Positions 1-7,426 of a DNA stretch of 35,532 bases are shown piece by piece. This DNA comes from CAZWRF01 sp964636095. Lineage in GTDB: Bacteria > Patescibacteriota > Minisyncoccia > JAHISW01 > Tagabacteraceae. A program made the translations under genes and the position numbers. A model generated the notes under the pieces. The model was not told where the DNA came from, did no database searches, and worked only from the letters and a program-made list of their open reading frames with translations. Within the stretch, counting starts at the first letter, position 1, and each line of letters begins with the position of its first letter. The stretch lies in the NCBI GenBank assembly GCA_964636095.1, contig CAZWRF010000003.1, forward strand, positions 1-35,532, written 5' to 3'.

Positions 1-674
1 TTTTTTGTTCTTGTTTCGCATGTTTTTAAGAATGAATTTCTGTGGCAAATAGACCGCCCGTATTTTTTTATCATAGCATAATGTAGTTTCGTACCGTAGC
101 CCTTGTGGATATTCAGGCCGTATTTGGGGTATTTTTCGTGAATTTTTCTCATTTTTCTGTCGCGCCTTACTTTGGCCATTATGGAGGCCGCAGATATCAA
201 AGGGACTTTTTCGTCGCCCTTTATAACTGTTCCCTGATTGTATTTCGCGGGCGCTTTTAAAAGGCCGTCCAGCAAAATTATGTCGGGGATTGCTTGCACT
301 GAACTTGTCGAAGTGCTACGCAGCATGTTACGTAGCAAGTTACGTAGCGCCCTGTTTAGCGCCATTTGTGTCGCCTGCTTTATTCCTATTTTGTCTATAA
401 CTTCTGGTCCAACCATGGCCACCCTGTAATCAAAATTATTTTCCAAAACCGCAAACCACTTTTCTCTCTTCTTTTCACTAAGCTTTTTAGAATCTTTTAT
501 GTTTTTTAAAAGCTTCAGCTGCGAATCTTCCGTAGCGGAAATGGCAGCTACGGCAACCGGTCCGGCAAGCGGTCCGCGCCCCGCCTCGTCTATGGCAATG
601 ATTGTATATTTTTTCTTGCCCACATTATCTATATTACCACTTTCCTTTTTTATCTCAAAAATAAAAAACCTCAT
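1..674 (-). CDS. rnhB: Ribonuclease HII, C-terminus cut by the window edge
   Basis: RNase HII cleaves the RNA strand of RNA/DNA hybrids, including single ribonucleotides in DNA. Translating the minus strand from ATG at 674 gives 224 codons before the left edge, with no stop reached. The N-terminal family motif AIDEAGRGPLAGPVAVAA supplies the first catalytic Asp and Glu. Later come DSKKLSEKKRE, the DGL segment, SAASIMAKVRRD and a C-terminal HKGYGTKLHY block, all typical of the family. Nearly the whole protein is therefore present. Between the helix ending in QMALNRAL and the strand IPDIILLDG there are about 18 extra residues encoded by a short repeat (separate entry). A TAG lies directly before the ATG, so this is the most upstream start. 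No Shine-Dalgarno site is visible. A GTG about 17 codons further in, behind a purine-rich stretch, is an alternative start. Confidence 0.93.
   Translation of the reverse strand, partial: MRFFIFEIKKESGNIDNVGKKKYTIIAIDEAGRGPLAGPVAVAAISATEDSQLKLLKNIKDSKKLSEKKREKWFAVLENNFDYRVAMVGPEVIDKIGIKQATQMALNRALRNLLRNMLRSTSTSSVQAIPDIILLDGLLKAPAKYNQGTVIKGDEKVPLISAASIMAKVRRDRKMRKIHEKYPKYGLNIHKGYGTKLHYAMIKKYGRSICHRNSFLKTCETRTK
297..348. repeat. Short repeat inserted in frame within rnhB
   Basis: Read on the minus strand, this segment holds two near-identical 12-nt units (CTACGTAACTTG and CTACGTAACATG) and a third partial unit, CTGCGTAGC. They are followed by CACTTCGACAAGTTCAGTG. The units keep the rnhB frame and encode LRNL, LRNM, LRST and then STSSVQA. 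CTACGTAG-type cores are self-complementary. The CACTTCGACAAG block resembles short interspersed repeats I recall from other bacterial genomes, but that resemblance is from memory and was not searched. The tandem structure is seen directly; calling it an inserted element is inference. Confidence 0.7.
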
Positions 675-707
675 CTATTCGCGGCGATAGCCATAAATAA
701 ATGAGGT
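668..707 (-). promoter_or_regulatory. Hairpin that could mask the rnhB start
   Basis: ACCTCAT at 668-674 pairs with ATGAGGT at 701-707. Inside it, CTAT at 675-678 pairs with ATAG at 687-690. On the minus strand the rnhB ATG lies in the 3' arm of the outer stem, so folding of the mRNA would hide the start codon. The pairing is visible; a regulatory role is inference. Confidence 0.3.
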
Positions 708-723
708 CTTGCAACAGAAAAAT

Positions 724-761
724 AAAAAGGCGGAGGAAATTTTTTTTCCAACCGCCTTTTT
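724..761. terminator. Bidirectional intrinsic terminator
   Basis: AAAAAGGCGG at 724-733 pairs with CCGCCTTTTT at 752-761 around an 18-nt loop, giving an A-tract on one side and a T-tract on the other. It lies 21 nt after the stop of the 117-residue gene on the minus strand and would separate that gene from rnhB. Confidence 0.7.
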
Positions 762-782
762 CAGCACACTTTTGGAGGGTAT

Positions 783-1136
783 TTAAGGCACGACCATATC
801 GCAATACCGGGCCAGTACCCTTATTTTTTCCTTGTTGTCTTCCGAGCAATACTCAAAAAATCCCCGGGAAGAAACAATGTACACCAATTCCTGGACAAGC
901 CTGTCATAAGGATTCGGTATGGGAAAAACAGACTTGAATACTCCCTCTGCGATTGAGTTTATTGTAACCTCGCGATAATCTTCCCAATCCTCATTATCTG
1001 AAGGAAAATGCGCAACTTTTATAAGGTCATTAACCAGCCTTATTTTGGCCTCCCAAAACACATCCCCCCGAGAAAGCGCGCCTCTTATCGTACGGCTTAT
1101 AACAGACATCAAAATGAATTTCTCTTTTTCGTCCAT
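783..1136 (-). CDS. Hypothetical protein, 117 residues
   Basis: I do not recognise a family. The protein is soluble and mixed in charge, has no signal peptide or membrane segment, and looks largely helical, with many aromatic residues in the second half (FFEYCSEDN near residue 92). The start is well supported: AAAGGAGG lies 5 nt before the ATG, one of the clearest ribosome binding sites in the window. An intrinsic terminator follows at 724-761, so the gene is probably a single transcription unit, divergent from dnaE. The upstream interval holds the imperfect palindrome TTGATAT-TATG-ATGTCAA at 1158-1175, which includes a TTGACA on the minus strand. The gene is likely real; its function is unknown. 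Confidence 0.75.
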   Translation of the reverse strand: MDEKEKFILMSVISRTIRGALSRGDVFWEAKIRLVNDLIKVAHFPSDNEDWEDYREVTINSIAEGVFKSVFPIPNPYDRLVQELVYIVSSRGFFEYCSEDNKEKIRVLARYCDMVVP

Positions 1137-1157
1137 ACCGACCTCCTTTTTTGAGCA

Positions 1158-1175
1158 TTGATATTATGATGTCAA
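1158..1175. promoter_or_regulatory. Operator-like imperfect palindrome
   Basis: TTGATAT and ATGTCAA form an inverted repeat around TATG, 22 nt upstream of the 117-residue gene. On the minus strand the repeat contains a perfect TTGACA, but no matching -10 at 16-18 nt was found. It could be a promoter element or a repressor site. The evidence is only the symmetry. Confidence 0.25.
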
Positions 1176-1288
1176 CCTGCCGAACTTTTCAGAAACTAAC
1201 ACAAAAATATTAAAAAGTCAAGCAGTTGTTTTATCTTTAGACAACTCATTCATGCATGGGTCAATGCATGTGGATAGCGAAAATTTTG

Positions 1289-1294
1289 TACAAT
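1289..1294 (+). promoter_or_regulatory. Candidate -10 box of dnaE
   Basis: TACAAT lies 10 nt before the dnaE ATG. No good -35 is seen at the right distance, and there is no Shine-Dalgarno site between box and start codon. Initiation about 7 nt past the box would leave a leader of only a few nucleotides. Just upstream, ATGCATG occurs twice, 12 bp apart (1252-1258 and 1264-1270), and TGTGGATAG at 1269-1277 is one mismatch from a DnaA box. Confidence 0.35.
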
Positions 1295-1304
1295 AAATAC
1301 ATTC

Positions 1305-4300
1305 ATGTCTTTTATACATCTTCACACTCATTCTCACTACTCTCTTCTGGACGGCCTGGCAAAGGTCGGCCAGCTTGTTGATGAAGCAAAAAAATACGAA
1401 ATGCCGGCACTTGCTCTTACCGACCACGGCAACATGTACGGCGCCATAAAGTTTTATAAAAAAGCAAAAGCAGCGGGGATAAAACCGATACTTGGAGTAG
1501 AAGCTTACATATCCCCGAGAAGCTTGCACCAAAAAGAACCAAGAATAGATTCCAAGGCATCCCATTTGGTGCTTTTGGCTAAAAACGAAACAGGATACAA
1601 AAACCTCTTAAAACTTGTAAGTATTTCGCACCTTGAAGGCTTTTATTACAAGCCCAGGATGGACAAGGCGGTTCTTTCAAAATATTCCGAAGGTCTTATC
1701 GCCACAAGCGCCTGTATGGCCGGCGAGCTCCCCCGTCTTCTTTTGGCGGAAAAACAAGAGAAGGCGAAAAAAATTGTCGGCGAATACAGGGACATCTTCG
1801 GAAAAGATTCTTTTTTTATTGAAATAGGACATCACCCGAACGTGCCCAACTATGACCTAGCGATGAGCCGCCTCAAGAATCTGGCAAAAGAAACCGGCAC
1901 GCCTTTGATTGCTACCCAGGACATTCATTATTTGAAAAAAGAAGACGCCATGGCTCAGGACGCGCTGGTCGCCATACAAACAAACACTATGGTAAACGAA
2001 ACAAACCGGCTGAGCATGAGAGATGAAGATTATTCTTTCCGCCCACCCGAGGAAATGATTTCTTATTTTAAAGACACTCCCGAGGCAGCAAAAAACACTT
2101 TGAAAATAGCGGACAAATGCAACACCGAGCTAAAACTAGGAGAATGGGTTTTTCCCCGGTTTGAAATACCCAAAGGAAAAACGGCCGAAGAGTTCCTGAA
2201 AGAGCTGACGCTTCTGGGGCTTAAGGAAAAATCTATCGGTAAAACCCGCCAAAAAGAAGAAAATAAAAGGATAGAATATGAGCTTGGAATTATAAACAAA
2301 AAAGGATACGCGCCCTACTTTCTTATCGTTGCAGACTTTGTAAACTACGCGAAGAAAAAAGAAATAGTAACAAATACCAGGGGCTCGGCCGCCGGCTCTT
2401 TTGTTTCATATCTTTTAGGAATAAGCGACGTGGACCCTCTTGCATACGGCTTGCCCTTTGAAAGATTCCTAAACCCATACAGGCCTTCCCCGCCGGACAT
2501 AGACATGGACTTTGCAGACGACCGCCGGGATGAAGTCATTGAATATGCCAAACAAAGGTACGGACACGACAAGGTGGCACAAATAGGCACGTTTGGAACA
2601 ATGATGGCCCGAGCGGCGGTACGCGACATTACGCGCGTTTTGGACTACAGCTACAACACCGGCGACAGGCTGGCAAAAATGATACCTTTCGGCTCCCAAG
2701 GGTTTCCAATGACCATAGACAAGGCAATGAAAATAAATCCCGAGCTTAAAGAAGCATATGAAAAAGAAAAAGAAACAAAAGAAATTCTTAATTTGGCAAA
2801 AAAAATAGAAGGATCGGCCAGGCATGTTTCAGTTCACGCGGCTGGAGTAGTAATAAGCCCGGACGAACTTACCAATTATTTGCCGCTGCAGCACGAACCT
2901 AACGGAGAAAAAGTAATAACACAGTACGACATGCACGCCGCTGAGGACATGGGCCTTTTGAAAATGGACTTTTTGGGTATAAAAAACCTTTCTATTTTGG
3001 GGCGAGCAGTAGCTTTGGTGAAAAAACTGCGAAATGAAAAAATAGATCTTTCAAAAATTCCCCTAGATGACAAGAAAAGTTTTAATATTGTGGCTCAAGG
3101 AGAAACGATAGGGCTCTTCCAGCTCAACGGTGCCGGAATGACCAGGTATCTAAAGGAACTAAAACCAACCTGCATTACCGACATTATGGCCATGATCGCT
3201 CTTTTTAGGCCCGGACCCATGGCCAATATTCCCACTTACATAAGAAGAAAGCATGGCAAGGAACCGGTTGCTTATATTGACCCCCGGCTTGAAAAAATTT
3301 TGGGAGGCACATACGGTGTAGTAACCTATCAGGAAGACGTGCTCCTTATAGCCATAGAAATAGCCGGATACGACTGGGGCAGCGTGGACAAATTCAGAAA
3401 GGCTATCGGTAAAAAAATTCCGAAAGAAATGGCGGCTCAGGAAAAAATATTTATAGAAGGATGCCAAAAACACGGCGGAATAAGCAGGCAAAAAGCAGAA
3501 AAACTATGGGCGCTTTTTGATCCTTTCAAGGGATATGGCTTCAATAAAGCACACGCCGCAAGCTACGGCATGGTTTCCTACCAAACGGCTTATCTTAAGG
3601 CAAACTACCCGGGTGAGTTTATGACAGCGGTACTTTCTGCCGAAGCCGGGGATATGGATAAAATGGCCGAGGCCATAAACGAATGTAAAAGAATGAACAT
3701 ACTTGTATTAATCCCGGACATAAACGAAAGTTTCTCCGGCTTTACACTGGTCAATCCCGAAAAAACGGGTGGGAAAAGAGCCATACGCTTTGGCCTTGAA
3801 GCGGTAAAAAATGTGGGTACGAACATAGTAAAAAACATAGTAAGCGAAAGAAAGCAAAACGGTTCTTACCTGTCGCTTGAAGATTTTTTGGAGAGAATAA
3901 AATCACGCGATCTGAATAAAAAATCCCTGGAGTCTCTTGTAAAAGCCGGCGCTTTTGACAAATTTGGAGAGAGGAATACCCTGCTTTTAAATCTTGAAAA
4001 AATACTTGAATACCACAAAGAAACAAAAAACGGAAGCTCTGCCAATCAGTCTTCCCTCTTTTCCATGGCCCCGGAAGAAATAAAACTTCCCGGACTAAAA
4101 CTCGAGGACGCGGAGCCTATGAATTTTGAAGAAAAGCTCCGGCTTGAAAAAGAGCTCTTGGGCCTCTATATTTCGGGGCATCCTTTAGACAAGTACAGAA
4201 AAAAAATGGAAAAGTCTAAACTCAATATACCTGCCGTAAAAAGATTCACCGGTCAAACCCCTGTGGTATTTGTGGCGATGATAGAGCAAGTGAAAAAGAT

Positions 4301-4502
4301 ACTTACAAAAAAAGGAGAACCGATGGCTTTTCTCAAGCTTCTTGACCTTGATGACAGCATAGAGGCAGTAGTTTTCCCACGAACGCTTCAAAAACACGGG
4401 GATCTTCTTTTGGAAGATAAGTGTGTTATAATAAAAGGGAAAACAAGCGACCGGAACAACGAACCGAGCATTATTTGCGAAGATGTAAGAGAAATTAAAT
4501 AA
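1305..4502 (+). CDS. dnaE: DNA polymerase III alpha subunit (DnaE type)
   Basis: This is the catalytic subunit of the replicative polymerase. The 1065-residue protein opens with a PHP domain: HLHTHSHYSLLDG at residues 5-17 and ALTDHGNMYG near residue 40. Its metal-binding histidines look intact, so a PHP-linked proofreading activity is possible. The polymerase core contains PDIDMDF with D400 and D402, and the third catalytic Asp is D555 in KMDFLG; these fall very close to the E. coli positions. An OB-fold region near the C-terminus (VFVAMIEQVKKILTKKGEPM) is followed by only about 60 residues, so the tau-binding domain of the about 1160-residue E. coli protein appears short or absent. thrS starts 2 nt after the stop. 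No separate DnaQ exonuclease is in the window. Confidence 0.98.
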   Translation: MSFIHLHTHSHYSLLDGLAKVGQLVDEAKKYEMPALALTDHGNMYGAIKFYKKAKAAGIKPILGVEAYISPRSLHQKEPRIDSKASHLVLLAKNETGYKNLLKLVSISHLEGFYYKPRMDKAVLSKYSEGLIATSACMAGELPRLLLAEKQEKAKKIVGEYRDIFGKDSFFIEIGHHPNVPNYDLAMSRLKNLAKETGTPLIATQDIHYLKKEDAMAQDALVAIQTNTMVNETNRLSMRDEDYSFRPPEEMISYFKDTPEAAKNTLKIADKCNTELKLGEWVFPRFEIPKGKTAEEFLKELTLLGLKEKSIGKTRQKEENKRIEYELGIINKKGYAPYFLIVADFVNYAKKKEIVTNTRGSAAGSFVSYLLGISDVDPLAYGLPFERFLNPYRPSPPDIDMDFADDRRDEVIEYAKQRYGHDKVAQIGTFGTMMARAAVRDITRVLDYSYNTGDRLAKMIPFGSQGFPMTIDKAMKINPELKEAYEKEKETKEILNLAKKIEGSARHVSVHAAGVVISPDELTNYLPLQHEPNGEKVITQYDMHAAEDMGLLKMDFLGIKNLSILGRAVALVKKLRNEKIDLSKIPLDDKKSFNIVAQGETIGLFQLNGAGMTRYLKELKPTCITDIMAMIALFRPGPMANIPTYIRRKHGKEPVAYIDPRLEKILGGTYGVVTYQEDVLLIAIEIAGYDWGSVDKFRKAIGKKIPKEMAAQEKIFIEGCQKHGGISRQKAEKLWALFDPFKGYGFNKAHAASYGMVSYQTAYLKANYPGEFMTAVLSAEAGDMDKMAEAINECKRMNILVLIPDINESFSGFTLVNPEKTGGKRAIRFGLEAVKNVGTNIVKNIVSERKQNGSYLSLEDFLERIKSRDLNKKSLESLVKAGAFDKFGERNTLLLNLEKILEYHKETKNGSSANQSSLFSMAPEEIKLPGLKLEDAEPMNFEEKLRLEKELLGLYISGHPLDKYRKKMEKSKLNIPAVKRFTGQTPVVFVAMIEQVKKILTKKGEPMAFLKLLDLDDSIEAVVFPRTLQKHGDLLLEDKCVIIKGKTSDRNNEPSIICEDVREIK

Positions 4503-4504
4503 AA

Positions 4505-5710
4505 ATGGCAAAAGACCATATAAAGTTGGGAAAAGAACTGGACCTTTTTGTACAAAGCGACGTTGTCGGCCGCGGTCTTCCTTTGCTTGCACCAAAAGGC
4601 GCTACTCTTAAAAGGGTTTTGAGGCGCTTTATTGAAGATGAAGAAATAAAAAGAGGATACGAGTACACAAGCACCCCTGTTTTGGCAAAAAGCGACCTTT
4701 ACAGAATATCCGGCCACCTGGACCACTACAAAGACAGTATGTTTATTTTCAATGTGGGAGATGAGGAAATGGTTTTGCGGCCCATGACATGTCCGCATCA
4801 GTTTATGATATACAAGTCAAAGCCGAGAAGCTACAGAGACCTTCCCATAAAATACGCGGAAGTAGCCGATCTTTTCAGAAACGAGCAAACCGGTGAAATG
4901 CACGGGCTCATACGAGTGAGGCAGTTTTCTCTGGCTGATGCCCACATAATCTGCACCCCCGAACAAATGGAAAAAGAATTTGAAGGAGTTATAGACCTTA
5001 TACAGTATGTAATGAAATCTTTGGGGCTAAAAGACTACTGGTATCGTTTTTCAAAATGGGACCCCAAAGACAAAGAAAAATACATAAACAACCCGAAGGC
5101 GTGGGAAGAATCTCAAAAGATGATGAAAAAAATTATCGACAAAATGGGGCTTAAATATGTTGAAGCGGAAGGTGAAGCAGCTTTTTACGGACCCAAGCTG
5201 GACATACAAATGAAAAACATCCACGGTAAAGAAGACACCATTTTTACAGTGCAGATAGACTTTGCCCTGCCGGAGAGATTTGACATGGCATACGAAGGAA
5301 AAGACGGTAAAAAACATCGGCCGATGGTCATTCATCGCTCCTCAATCGGCTCTCTTGAGCGAACAATGGCCATGCTTATTGAAAAATACGAAGGCAAGTT
5401 CCCGGTGTGGCTTTCCCCCGTTCAGGCGCAAATAATTCCCGTGAGCGAAAAATTCAACGAATACGGGGCAAAGATATTAAAAGAGCTTAGAGATGAAAAT
5501 ATTCGAGCCGAGCTTGATACAAGCAACGAAACACTTGGGAAAAGAATTCGCGAAGCGGAAACACAGAAGATTCCGTATATATTGGTTGTGGGAGAAAAGG
5601 AAGAAAAAGACGGCGTTGTTGCTGTTCGTTCCCGGAAAGGAGACGAGGGCGCGTCAAAGATTTCCGAATTCATGAAAAAAATAAAAAAAGAAGTGAATGA
5701 AAATAAATAA
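4505..5710 (+). CDS. thrS: Threonyl-tRNA synthetase, catalytic core and anticodon-binding domain only
   Basis: ThrRS charges tRNA-Thr with threonine. This protein has 401 residues against about 640 in typical bacteria. It begins at DHIKLGKELDLF, which corresponds to the start of the class II catalytic core, so the N-terminal TGS and editing domains are missing. The three zinc ligands that select threonine are present: C96 (in TCPH), H147 (in ADAH) and H277 (in HRSSIGSLER). Motif 2 (LFRNEQTGEMHGLIRVRQF) and motif 3 (SSIGSLER) are intact. The C-terminal anticodon-binding domain starts near VWLSPVQAQIIPVS. The gene lies 2 nt after dnaE, with no other start upstream in frame, so the truncation is not a start-choice error. 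Unless an editing protein is encoded elsewhere, mischarged Ser-tRNA-Thr would not be hydrolysed. Confidence 0.96.
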   Translation: MAKDHIKLGKELDLFVQSDVVGRGLPLLAPKGATLKRVLRRFIEDEEIKRGYEYTSTPVLAKSDLYRISGHLDHYKDSMFIFNVGDEEMVLRPMTCPHQFMIYKSKPRSYRDLPIKYAEVADLFRNEQTGEMHGLIRVRQFSLADAHIICTPEQMEKEFEGVIDLIQYVMKSLGLKDYWYRFSKWDPKDKEKYINNPKAWEESQKMMKKIIDKMGLKYVEAEGEAAFYGPKLDIQMKNIHGKEDTIFTVQIDFALPERFDMAYEGKDGKKHRPMVIHRSSIGSLERTMAMLIEKYEGKFPVWLSPVQAQIIPVSEKFNEYGAKILKELRDENIRAELDTSNETLGKRIREAETQKIPYILVVGEKEEKDGVVAVRSRKGDEGASKISEFMKKIKKEVNENK

Positions 5711-6314
5711 AGTTATAAAAGTTTTAGTAAGCACCGACTCTATTCTTGAATTTGCGTACGGGCTGGTAACGCCCGTTTTTGCGATATTCATCGTTGAATC
5801 CATTCAGGGCGGCACGGCACAGGTGGCAGGAACGGCAGTGGCAATTTACTGGCTTGTAAAATCCGTGGTAAGGGTCCCCTTGGCCCTTTTTTTGGACAAA
5901 TGGGAAGGAGAAACCGATGACTTTTATTCAATGATTTCGGGATTTTTCCTCTATAGCGTTTGCCTTTTTCTTTTTAATTTCGCTTCAACACCAATGCATG
6001 TTTATGAGATTCAATTTCTTACCGGTATTGCCGGTGCCCTGGCTTTTACACCCTGGTACGGATTTTTTACTCGGCATATAGATAAAAAACGGGAAGACTT
6101 TGAATGGAGCGTTTCCGTTTCCGTTGCGGGGTTCGGAATCGCTTTGGCCGGATTTTTGGCAGGAGTAATCGCCGAGCATCTGGGATTTAATTACATTTTT
6201 ACAATTGGAGGCACGCTATCTCTTCTGGCAACCATTCTTCTTTTCTTCATAGGCAAAAATTTAAAAAAAAGAACAAGCGACGGATACAATGTTGAGTTCA
6301 AGGAAAGTGTTTAA
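5697..6314 (+). CDS. MFS-like membrane protein of half length
   Basis: The 205-residue protein has about six hydrophobic segments, near residues 8-32, 40-65, 77-97, 103-125, 138-160 and 165-188. This fits one six-helix bundle of a Major Facilitator transporter, which normally has twelve. LALFLDKWEGETDD near residue 65 sits where MFS proteins carry the conserved cytoplasmic loop between helices 2 and 3. The start overlaps the end of thrS by 14 nt, and its own end overlaps the next gene by 26 nt, so all are probably co-transcribed and translationally coupled. No frameshift remnant of a second half follows; the next gene is a glycosyltransferase. It may work as a dimer or may not be a transporter. 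No substrate can be named. Confidence 0.7.
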   Translation: MKINKVIKVLVSTDSILEFAYGLVTPVFAIFIVESIQGGTAQVAGTAVAIYWLVKSVVRVPLALFLDKWEGETDDFYSMISGFFLYSVCLFLFNFASTPMHVYEIQFLTGIAGALAFTPWYGFFTRHIDKKREDFEWSVSVSVAGFGIALAGFLAGVIAEHLGFNYIFTIGGTLSLLATILLFFIGKNLKKRTSDGYNVEFKESV

Positions 6315-7287
6315 CATAGCCATTGGCATTCCATCCCTAAATGAAGCGGAGAATATCGCAAGGGTTGTAAAAAACGTCGACAAGGGTCTTCAAAAATATT
6401 TCCCGGACAAAAAGACCGTTATCATAAATACCGACGGCGGCTCTACCGACGGCACTCGCGATATATTTCTAAGTACGCCGACAAAAACCGAAAAAATTTG
6501 CGTTTCCATCCCGCCAAAAAACAGCGGAAAAGGCAGGGGTGTTTTCAATTTTCTTAAAAAAATGTACAAGCTAGGCGCCAAGGCCGGAATGATAACGGAC
6601 GCCGATATAAAAAGCGGCACGCCCGAGTGGGTAAAGCTTCTCGCCGGAGGAGCTCTTAAAAACTGCGGTCTTGTAGTTCCGGTTTACAAAAGAAAGAAAG
6701 AAGACGGCACCATCACAAACCACGTTTGCTATCCTTTTGTTTACGGAGTTTTGGGAAAAAACATACGCCAACCGATAGGCGGAGACTTCGGCTTCTCGTC
6801 CAAGTTTGCAAAATATCTTTTAAATCAAAAATGGCCCAAAAGCGCTTATGGTTTCGGAGTGGATATTTTTATGACAACATGCGCCATTGAGGGCGGATTT
6901 AAAATATGCCAAGCGAATCTGGGAAAAAAAACACACAAGCCCAGCGCGCCAAAACTCAACAAAATGTCTCTTGAGGTAATTGAGACTCTTTTTAACCAGC
7001 TGTCGGCAGTCAAAAAAATATGGCTAAAAGAAAAATCGACGACGAATGATTCAATAAATGAATGGACAAAAAAGGCATACGATATTTTTTATGAATACGA
7101 CACCGGGAAAAACAAAAAAGAAGCAGTTAAAAAAATGGCAAAAGAGTATTTTTCCCACAGCAAAAAATTTGCCAAAGAAACCAAAGATTTAAGCGAAAAA
7201 GAATTTGAGAAAAAAATAATTGACCAGGCCAAAAACTTCCGCAAACACCGCGGCTATTTACTGAGCAAATACAAAATCAGCTCTTGA
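6289..7287 (+). CDS. GT-A fold glycosyltransferase (family 2-like)
   Basis: The 332-residue protein begins with a nucleotide-sugar-binding Rossmann-like motif (IGIPSLNEAENI, residues 12-23) and then NTDGGSTDGTRD near residue 48. GKGRGVFNFL and the acidic ITDADIKS follow; the latter is the usual metal-binding DxD site. PIGGDFGFS near residue 163 resembles the acceptor-site region of glucosyl-3-phosphoglycerate synthase-type enzymes. There is no membrane segment, so it is probably cytosolic. The Lys-rich, largely helical C-terminal 100 residues are not recognised. Its ATG lies inside the end of the MFS-like gene. Donor and acceptor cannot be assigned; glucosyl-glycerate synthesis is one guess, envelope glycan synthesis another. 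Confidence 0.8.
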   Translation: MLSSRKVFNIAIGIPSLNEAENIARVVKNVDKGLQKYFPDKKTVIINTDGGSTDGTRDIFLSTPTKTEKICVSIPPKNSGKGRGVFNFLKKMYKLGAKAGMITDADIKSGTPEWVKLLAGGALKNCGLVVPVYKRKKEDGTITNHVCYPFVYGVLGKNIRQPIGGDFGFSSKFAKYLLNQKWPKSAYGFGVDIFMTTCAIEGGFKICQANLGKKTHKPSAPKLNKMSLEVIETLFNQLSAVKKIWLKEKSTTNDSINEWTKKAYDIFYEYDTGKNKKEAVKKMAKEYFSHSKKFAKETKDLSEKEFEKKIIDQAKNFRKHRGYLLSKYKISS

Positions 7288-7319
7288 ATTTTTATCCGCC
7301 TCTGGCGGGAACTCCGGAA

Positions 7320-7418
7320 TTAGTTGAGGGCGTTGGATATTTTTAAAATATACCACACCAGTATGCCGAGAATAACTATGGTGACAAAGACAAGAAGCTT
7401 GAAAGAATAATTATTCAT
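7320..7418 (-). CDS. Small single-pass membrane peptide, 32 residues
   Basis: ATG at 7418-7416 opens a 32-residue frame ending in TAA at 7320-7322. The peptide has a short polar start (MNNYSFK), one hydrophobic helix (LLVFVTIVILGILVWYIL, residues 8-25) and a short tail. It starts 8 nt after the gyrB stop on the same strand, which suggests co-transcription and reinitiation rather than its own ribosome binding site. It fills most of the gap between gyrB and the convergent glycosyltransferase gene. A membrane-spanning composition is unlikely in random AT-rich sequence but not impossible. Function is unknown. Confidence 0.5.
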   Translation of the reverse strand: MNNYSFKLLVFVTIVILGILVWYILKISNALN

Positions 7419-7426
7419 ATTAATCT

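Noticed and set aside
1269..1277. DnaA box upstream of dnaE (TGTGGATAG)
   Set aside because: It has one mismatch to the consensus and stands alone, so chance is a fair explanation; it is mentioned only under the dnaE promoter.
7296..7308. CCGCC-TCT-GGCGG hairpin between the convergent glycosyltransferase and gyrB unit, as a terminator
   Set aside because: No T-run follows on either strand. It may be a small palindromic repeat, but a single copy cannot show that.
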